From Synergistaceae bacterium (GTDB taxonomy: Bacteria > Synergistota > Synergistia > Synergistales > Aminobacteriaceae): 64,000 bases of DNA. Made by a program: the position numbers and the translations under genes. Each line of letters begins with the position of its first letter. The stretch's first letter is position 1. Below the pieces are notes generated by a model. That model was not told the origin of the DNA. It made no database searches and saw only the letters and a list, made by a program, of their open reading frames with translations. The stretch spans positions 96,477 through 160,476 of the forward strand of contig JAFSWZ010000025.1 of assembly GCA_017450125.1 (NCBI GenBank), in the 5' to 3' direction. This document shows, piece by piece, positions 59,849 through 64,000 of this stretch.

Positions 59849-59854
59849 TTCAGC

Positions 59855-62557
59855 ATGGACGCTGCTGCAGATTTCATCGAACGCTGGCAGGGCAGAGGCG
59901 ACGAGAAGAGCGACACGCAATCTTTCTGGGATGAACTTCTTCATGACGTTCTTGGAATAGAGAACCCTACACGCTATATCGACTTTGAGAAGAAAGTTAG
60001 AATCAAGCACGTCAAGTTCATCGATGCCTACATACCTTCAACCCGCACAATCATCGAGCAGAAGAGTCCGGGCGTTAATCTTGATGACGCGTTCGAGCAG
60101 GCCAAGAATTACTACGACAACGTACCCTACAAGGAGCGCGGGCAGTACATCATAACCTGCGACTTCAGGGAGTTCCGCATTTACGACATGAACAGGCCGA
60201 CAGAACCGCCGGAGGTTATCCCTCTCGCTGAGATTACTCCCGAGAAGCTGGCCTTCCTCGTCGTCCCTGAACGCGAACTCACGCACGAAGAGAAAATTTC
60301 CCGCAAAGCAGGAGAACTCGCGCAGACACTCTATGATTACCTCCTCAACAAGTACATCAACAAGAACGACACCGCCGCCCGCGAGAACCTCAACATCTTT
60401 TGCGTCCGGTTAGTGTTCCTGCTGTACGCTGAGGACTCCAAGCTCTTCGAGAAGGCACAGTTCCATGATTACCTCAAGCCCCGCGCAAAAATGGCACGCA
60501 CCGCCCTAACTGAACTTTTCCGCGTCCTCAACATCAAGGAACAGAACAGAGACCCCTACCTTGAGACTGACCTTGCGGCCTTCCCTTACGTCAACGGCGG
60601 ATTGTTCGACAAAGCTGCTCCCCTTCCGCCGCTCGATGATGAGGCACTGCGCATTATCCTCGAGGACATGAGCGAGGGCTTCGACTGGTCAGAGATAAGC
60701 CCCCCGATTTTCGGCGCAATCTTTGAGAGCATCCTCAACGACGAGACGCGCAGGGTTGAAGGCTCGCACTACACATCCCTTGAGAACATCCACAAGGTCA
60801 TTGACCCGCTGTTTCTCGATGCACTAACCGCAGAAGCAGACTCCCTCATTGCGGCCAAGCCAGCGCGTGCAAAACTCTTAGCCTTCCAGAAGAAGCTGGC
60901 ATCCTTAACGTTCTTAGACCCCGCCTGCGGTTCGGGCAACTTCCTCACAGAAACTTACCTTTCATTACGCAAGCTCGAGAACAGAATCATTCGCGCACTT
61001 GCCAGCCTGTCCTACAAGCCCGCCAAGAACGAGAAGCTGATACGCGTATCAATCTCCCAGTTCTACGGTATAGAGATTAACGATTTCGCGGTGGCTGTTG
61101 CACGTACTGCCCTGTGGATTGCCGAAGCCCAGATGTGGATTGCAACGCAGAAAGAGGACGAACGCCAGACCTTCATTGAGTACTACGGCGACTTCCTGCC
61201 CCTCAAGAGCGAAGCCCGCATCAAACACGCAAACGCACTCCGCATAGACTGGGCTGACCTCATCCCCAAGAAGAAGCTCTCCTACATCATGGGCAACCCT
61301 CCCTACAGAGGCGCGCGCATAATGGCCGGAACTCAGAAAGAGGACATCACCTCAATCTTTCACGGACAGTACAGGCCCGGCGATCTGGATTACGTGTGCT
61401 GCTGGTACAGAAAGGCTTTCGACTTCATCAAGGGCACGGACATCCGGGCGGCTCTCGTCTCGACGAACAGCATAAATCAGGGCGACACTGTGGCCATGTT
61501 CTGGAAGCCCCTGACTGATGACGGACTGCACATAGATTTTGCGCACAGAACCTTCGTGTGGAACAGCGACGCAGCGGAGAAGGCACATGTTCACTGCATG
61601 GTCATCGGGTTCTCCGACAAGCAGGGGGGCGGCGTGATTTACGACGGGGGCTATGCGTTTCCCGCGAGGCACATCAACGCGTACATTATCGACGCGCCGG
61701 ACTGGTACATCTTCAGCCGCAATCTCCCTCTGTGCGACGTGCCCCCTATGCGAATCGGCAACAAGCCCATTGACGGAGGCTTCTACCTGTTCACGCAAGA
61801 GCAGTACGAGGAGTTCATCAGGATAGAGCCGCGCGCAAAACCTTTCTTTCACGCGTGGTACGGCGGGCAGGAGTTCCTGTACAACGAGCCGCGAATGTGC
61901 CTGTATCTCGGGAACTGTTCGCCTCACCAGATAAAGATGATGCCGGAATGCTACAAGAGGGTTGAGGCAGTGAGGCAGTACAGGCTCGCGAGCAAGAGCA
62001 AACCCACGCAGAAGCTCGCGGACACGCCGACAAGGTTTCACGTTGAGACGTTTCCGAAGGGGAGCTATATCGTCATCCCTAAGACCTCCTCAGAGAAGCG
62101 CACGTATATTCCGATGGGATTCCTTGATGACTCTGTGATGATTGCCGACAGCCTGAGGGTAATTCCTGATGCTACGCTGTATCATTTCGGGGTTCTGGAG
62201 AGCCTGGCTCATATGGCGTGGATGAGGGTTGTAACGGGACGGCTGAAGAGTGATTACAGTTACTCGAACACGCTGGTGTACAACTGCTTTGTGTGGGCTG
62301 ACGTGAACGCAGAGCAGAGGGCGCGGATTGAGGCGGCTGCGAAGGCGATACTGGATGCGCGGGCACTGTACCCGGACTCGTCGCTGGCGGAGCTGTATGA
62401 CGAGACGCTGATGCCGATAGAGCTCCGGCGTGCGCACCGTGAGAACGACGAGGCGGTTCGGGAGGCGTACGGGTGGCCTGCGGGGATTGGGGAGCTGGAG
62501 ATGGTGGAGCGGCTTGTGGGGCTGTACGAGGAGCGGACGAAGGACGAGAGGAGGTGA
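59855..62557 (+). CDS. MmeI-like (type IIL/IIG) restriction-modification enzyme
   Basis: 900 residues in a single chain, near the 919 of MmeI. Nuclease part (about 1-165): Asp57, then Glu68 and Lys70 in I-I-E-Q-K, a PD-(D/E)XK site. Helical connector to about 300. Methylase core: motif I L-D-P-A-C-G-S-G-N-F-L (from about 354), motif IV G-N-P-P-Y (NPPY 481-484). The target-recognition region follows from about 640 to 800 and a C-terminal helical domain ends the chain. Such enzymes methylate one strand and cut some distance away without a separate S subunit. It is followed after 2 bases by a toxin-antitoxin cassette. The recognition sequence cannot be inferred by eye. Confidence 0.92.
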   Translation: MDAAADFIERWQGRGDEKSDTQSFWDELLHDVLGIENPTRYIDFEKKVRIKHVKFIDAYIPSTRTIIEQKSPGVNLDDAFEQAKNYYDNVPYKERGQYIITCDFREFRIYDMNRPTEPPEVIPLAEITPEKLAFLVVPERELTHEEKISRKAGELAQTLYDYLLNKYINKNDTAARENLNIFCVRLVFLLYAEDSKLFEKAQFHDYLKPRAKMARTALTELFRVLNIKEQNRDPYLETDLAAFPYVNGGLFDKAAPLPPLDDEALRIILEDMSEGFDWSEISPPIFGAIFESILNDETRRVEGSHYTSLENIHKVIDPLFLDALTAEADSLIAAKPARAKLLAFQKKLASLTFLDPACGSGNFLTETYLSLRKLENRIIRALASLSYKPAKNEKLIRVSISQFYGIEINDFAVAVARTALWIAEAQMWIATQKEDERQTFIEYYGDFLPLKSEARIKHANALRIDWADLIPKKKLSYIMGNPPYRGARIMAGTQKEDITSIFHGQYRPGDLDYVCCWYRKAFDFIKGTDIRAALVSTNSINQGDTVAMFWKPLTDDGLHIDFAHRTFVWNSDAAEKAHVHCMVIGFSDKQGGGVIYDGGYAFPARHINAYIIDAPDWYIFSRNLPLCDVPPMRIGNKPIDGGFYLFTQEQYEEFIRIEPRAKPFFHAWYGGQEFLYNEPRMCLYLGNCSPHQIKMMPECYKRVEAVRQYRLASKSKPTQKLADTPTRFHVETFPKGSYIVIPKTSSEKRTYIPMGFLDDSVMIADSLRVIPDATLYHFGVLESLAHMAWMRVVTGRLKSDYSYSNTLVYNCFVWADVNAEQRARIEAAAKAILDARALYPDSSLAELYDETLMPIELRRAHRENDEAVREAYGWPAGIGELEMVERLVGLYEERTKDERR

Positions 62558-62559
62558 AG

Positions 62560-62880
62560 ATGATGGAGACGACGATGACGAAGAAGAGGCGGAGCTACGT
62601 GTTCGACCGGAAGCTGACCGACGAGGAGGTTCACGAGCTGATAGAGAACTACGAGTACACGCCGGACTTTGAGGACGACGGTGTGCTGTGGGACAGGTTT
62701 GGGAATCCTACGGAGTCGATGATTCGCTGGACGTACGAGAGGGATCACGGGCTTCTTGAGTACGAGGGGCCGTTCACGCCTGACGAGTTCAGCGACTGGC
62801 TGGAGGAAGTATGCGCGGAGGCAGATGCGGAGATAGCAGAAGATGAGGCACGCAGAACCAAGCAGCAAATTCCGGCGTGA
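62560..62880 (+). CDS. Antitoxin of a RelB/DinJ-YafQ-type module, copy 1
   Basis: 106 residues from ATG 62560 (62563 and 62575 are alternatives) with a GAGGAGG site in front, 2 bases behind the MmeI-like stop. The core S-Y-V-F-D-R-K-L-T-D-E-E-x-x-E-L-I-E-N-Y and D-R-F-G-N-P are the same as in copy 2. I do not recognise a known DNA-binding fold beyond a possible ribbon-helix-helix-like beginning; the call as antitoxin rests on the YafQ-like toxin behind copy 2. It overlaps a decayed toxin by 38 bases. Confidence 0.7.
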   Translation: MMETTMTKKRRSYVFDRKLTDEEVHELIENYEYTPDFEDDGVLWDRFGNPTESMIRWTYERDHGLLEYEGPFTPDEFSDWLEEVCAEADAEIAEDEARRTKQQIPA

Positions 62881-63118
62881 TTTGAGGCGCGTGCGGGGAG
62901 GAATATACGGGGGGCTTCTGTCTCGCGGCGGAGAGGTCGACAGGGTTGTACGTATGCTTGAGGCTGGAGCGTCTCGGGAGCCATGCCGAGATTTTTGGGA
63001 TGTGAGAGGAGGTGAGAATGATGGAAGCAGTACAGACGAAGAAGAGGCAGAGCTACGTGTTCGACCGGAAGCTGACGGACGAGGAGATAGAGGAGCTCAT
63101 AGAGAATTACGACTATGA
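62843..63118 (+). pseudogene. Truncated YafQ-like toxin, copy 1
   Basis: The frame from ATG 62843 aligns with the N-terminal half of the intact toxin at 63313: R-H-A-E-P-S-S-K-F-R-R-D-L against R-E-I-R-E-R-S-D-F-K-R-A-L, then G-I-Y-G-G-L-L and V-V-R-M-L. Similarity ends at about R-D-F-W-D-V (near 63003), after which the frame runs on, out of phase, into antitoxin copy 2. The catalytic half (R-E-C-H-I, P-D, S-H-A-E-L-F in the intact copy) is missing. I read it as a toxin inactivated by recombination with the downstream copy. Confidence 0.7.
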
Positions 63119-63326
63119 CCCGAAGTATCTCGACCCGGATTACGACGACGGCGGCACGGAGCTTGAGCCTGCTTATGACAGGTTCGGGAATCCTATGGAA
63201 GCGTTGATTCGCTTAATGTACGAAAAACGGCACGGGCTGGTTCAGTACAGCGAACCCATGACGCTTGATGAACTTTTTGCGGAATGGGCACAGATCTACG
63301 AGGAGACGAGCCATGAGAGAGATTAG
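63018..63326 (+). CDS. Antitoxin of a RelB/DinJ-YafQ-type module, copy 2
   Basis: 102 residues from ATG 63018 (63021 is an alternative) behind a GAGGAGG site. It shares T-K-K-R-Q-S-Y-V-F-D-R-K-L-T-D-E-E with copy 1 and D-R-F-G-N-P-M-E-A-L-I-R. It overlaps the toxin start by 14 bases (ATG at 63313), the translational coupling expected of an antitoxin-toxin pair. In such pairs the antitoxin neutralises the toxin and represses its own promoter; the function is inferred from context. Confidence 0.75.
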   Translation: MMEAVQTKKRQSYVFDRKLTDEEIEELIENYDYDPKYLDPDYDDGGTELEPAYDRFGNPMEALIRLMYEKRHGLVQYSEPMTLDELFAEWAQIYEETSHERD

Positions 63327-63606
63327 AGAACGAAGCGACTTCAAGCGGGCCTTGAAGCACTTAAGTAGGGGAACATACCGCAATCTTCTTGTGAGACCTG
63401 ACGGGGAACTCTGGCAGGTTGTGAGAAAACTTGCCAATGATGAATCTCTTGTGCCCAAATACAGAGACCACGCTCTGCATGGAGACTTGGAGGGCAGCCG
63501 CGAGTGCCACATCAGGCCTGATCTTTTGCTTGTGTACACGTACGATGGCGATTATCTGGTTATACTTGACATGATCGGAAGCCACGCTGAACTTTTCGGC
63601 ATGTAA
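63313..63606 (+). CDS. YafQ-family mRNA interferase toxin
   Basis: 97 residues, RelE fold. The YafQ signature is intact: Y-R-D-H-A-L with His53, R-E-C-H-I with His66, P-D with Asp70, L-L-x-Y, and the C-terminal G-S-H-A-E-L-F with His91. YafQ is a ribosome-dependent endoribonuclease that cuts mRNA at AAA codons in E. coli. This copy looks functional, in contrast to the truncated copy at 62843. Held in check by the antitoxin encoded just upstream. Confidence 0.9.
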   Translation: MREIRERSDFKRALKHLSRGTYRNLLVRPDGELWQVVRKLANDESLVPKYRDHALHGDLEGSRECHIRPDLLLVYTYDGDYLVILDMIGSHAELFGM

Positions 63607-63610
63607 CACA

Positions 63611-63647
63611 GCGGGGGTGCAACTTTTGTTCATCCCCGCAAATTAAT
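63611..63647 (+). terminator. Terminator after the toxin gene
   Basis: 9-bp stem GCGGGGGTG (63611-63619) with CATCCCCGC (63631-63639), one G-T pair, 11-base loop, followed by an A/T-rich stretch. Confidence 0.65.
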
Positions 63648-63654
63648 TCTCAGC

Positions 63655-63663
63655 TGATATAAT
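63655..63663 (+). promoter_or_regulatory. Extended -10 promoter for the malic enzyme gene
   Basis: TGATATAAT (63655-63663) is a TGn-TATAAT extended -10. No good -35 is seen 17 bases upstream, which is normal for this class. The start codon is 65 bases downstream, behind a GAGGAGG ribosome site. Confidence 0.5.
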
Positions 63664-63727
63664 TACCTCAATCCCAATTTTCACAATATATTTCCACCCA
63701 AAATTTTCTGAGGAGGTAGAACTATTT

Positions 63728-64000
63728 ATGGACTACGCAAAGGAATCACTCAGGCTTCACGAGCAGTGGAAGGGCAAGATTGAGGTAATCGCCACCGTCC
63801 CCGTCGCCACGAAAGACGACCTGTCGCTCGCGTACACTCCCGGCGTTGCTGAACCGTGCCTCGCGATTCAGAAGGATGTCGGCAGGAGCTACGACCTCAC
63901 CCGCAGGCACAACCTGTGTCTTGTCGTTACGGACGGAAGCGCGGTACTCGGACTCGGGGATATAGGCCCTGAAGCAGGAATGCCCGTCATGGAGGGCAAG
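63728..64000 (+). CDS. Malic enzyme (3' end outside window)
   Basis: The first 91 codons are visible and the frame is open to the end of the window. The sequence [52 protein letters not shown] is the N-terminal malic-enzyme block, with the catalytic Tyr and the GDIG region. It oxidatively decarboxylates malate to pyruvate, making NAD(P)H. The cofactor domain lies outside the window, so NAD or NADP preference is open. Confidence 0.95.
   Translation, partial: MDYAKESLRLHEQWKGKIEVIATVPVATKDDLSLAYTPGVAEPCLAIQKDVGRSYDLTRRHNLCLVVTDGSAVLGLGDIGPEAGMPVMEGK

Noticed and set aside
1..64000. CRISPR array, prophage or insertion sequence
   Set aside because: No regularly spaced repeats, integrase, transposase, capsid or portal gene was found. 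The three methylase loci and the toxin-antitoxin repeat are the only accessory-type elements, and none has flanking terminal repeats that I can see.

Overview
The window is about 64 kb of a compact bacterial chromosome with moderately high GC. It carries 67 recognisable protein-coding genes, including two cut by the window edges and one decayed toxin remnant, plus three tRNA genes. The mixture points to a diderm with Firmicute-like gene sets. ctsR-clpC, hslV-hslU-codY and rbgA-rnhB-(fliK-like)-flhX are arranged as in Bacillus, and an Asp23/Gls24 gene is present. Yet there is also an outer-membrane secretin (PilQ-like) with PilO/PilP-like partners, and a flagellin. A Synergistota (Synergistaceae-like) member is the best guess. 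This rests on gene content alone; no rRNA is present to settle it.

Layout. 1-7062: ankyrin protein, PASTA protein, rpe, rodZ-like, lepB, rbgA, rnhB, a FliK-like gene, flhX and yraN, all on + and mostly overlapping, so probably one long operon. 7059-12258 (-): an amino-acid-type binding protein, an M20 amidohydrolase, then uvrB with a pair of half-size chromate transporters. 12317-15835 (+): a secreted protein, an orphan EcoRI-family adenine methylase and glmS. 15859-18576 (-): an exported GH3-GH13 double glycosidase. 19341-23394 (-): azlCD, clpC, ctsR. 23535-27831 (+): def, fmt, a Nudix hydrolase and a chemoreceptor. 27902-31403 (+): a BcgI-like restriction-modification locus with an in-frame TGA between its R-M and S parts and a run of 13 C inside the specificity region. 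31432-34235 (-): hslV, hslU, codY. 34354-41176 (+): a Vat-like acetyltransferase, tRNA-Thr/Tyr/Thr, a pilus-type operon, efp, an Asp23 protein, nusB and a glycosyltransferase. 41222-44407 (-): gatCAB. 44538-49027 (+): a MerR regulator, an Fe-S aldo/keto reductase and a giant flagellin. 49063-51504 (-): greA, a nucleotide-sugar epimerase, hemB. 51586-58872: a BI-1 membrane protein, TerA/TerD, a secreted FAD protein, mfd. 58985-64000 (+): a 3-hydroxyisobutyrate dehydrogenase-like enzyme, an MmeI-like restriction-modification enzyme, a duplicated antitoxin/YafQ module whose first toxin is broken, and the start of a malic enzyme.

The strongest leads are these. (1) The C13 tract is a probable phase-variation switch: one base fewer joins the two-TRD specificity subunit to a third TRD that has no good start of its own. 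(2) The 918-residue flagellin carries an inserted glycine-rich beta-helix domain resembling Cthe_2159-type carbohydrate-binding proteins. (3) The GH3-GH13 fusion still carries a Shine-Dalgarno site and ATG at the junction. (4) The tandem toxin-antitoxin repeat sits directly behind an MmeI-like gene. (5) A promoter with a 19-bp spacer lies directly behind the merR gene. The window also holds three DNA-methyltransferase loci.

The only interval longer than 300 bases without a protein gene is 35005-35391. It holds the three tRNAs, a terminator and a promoter.
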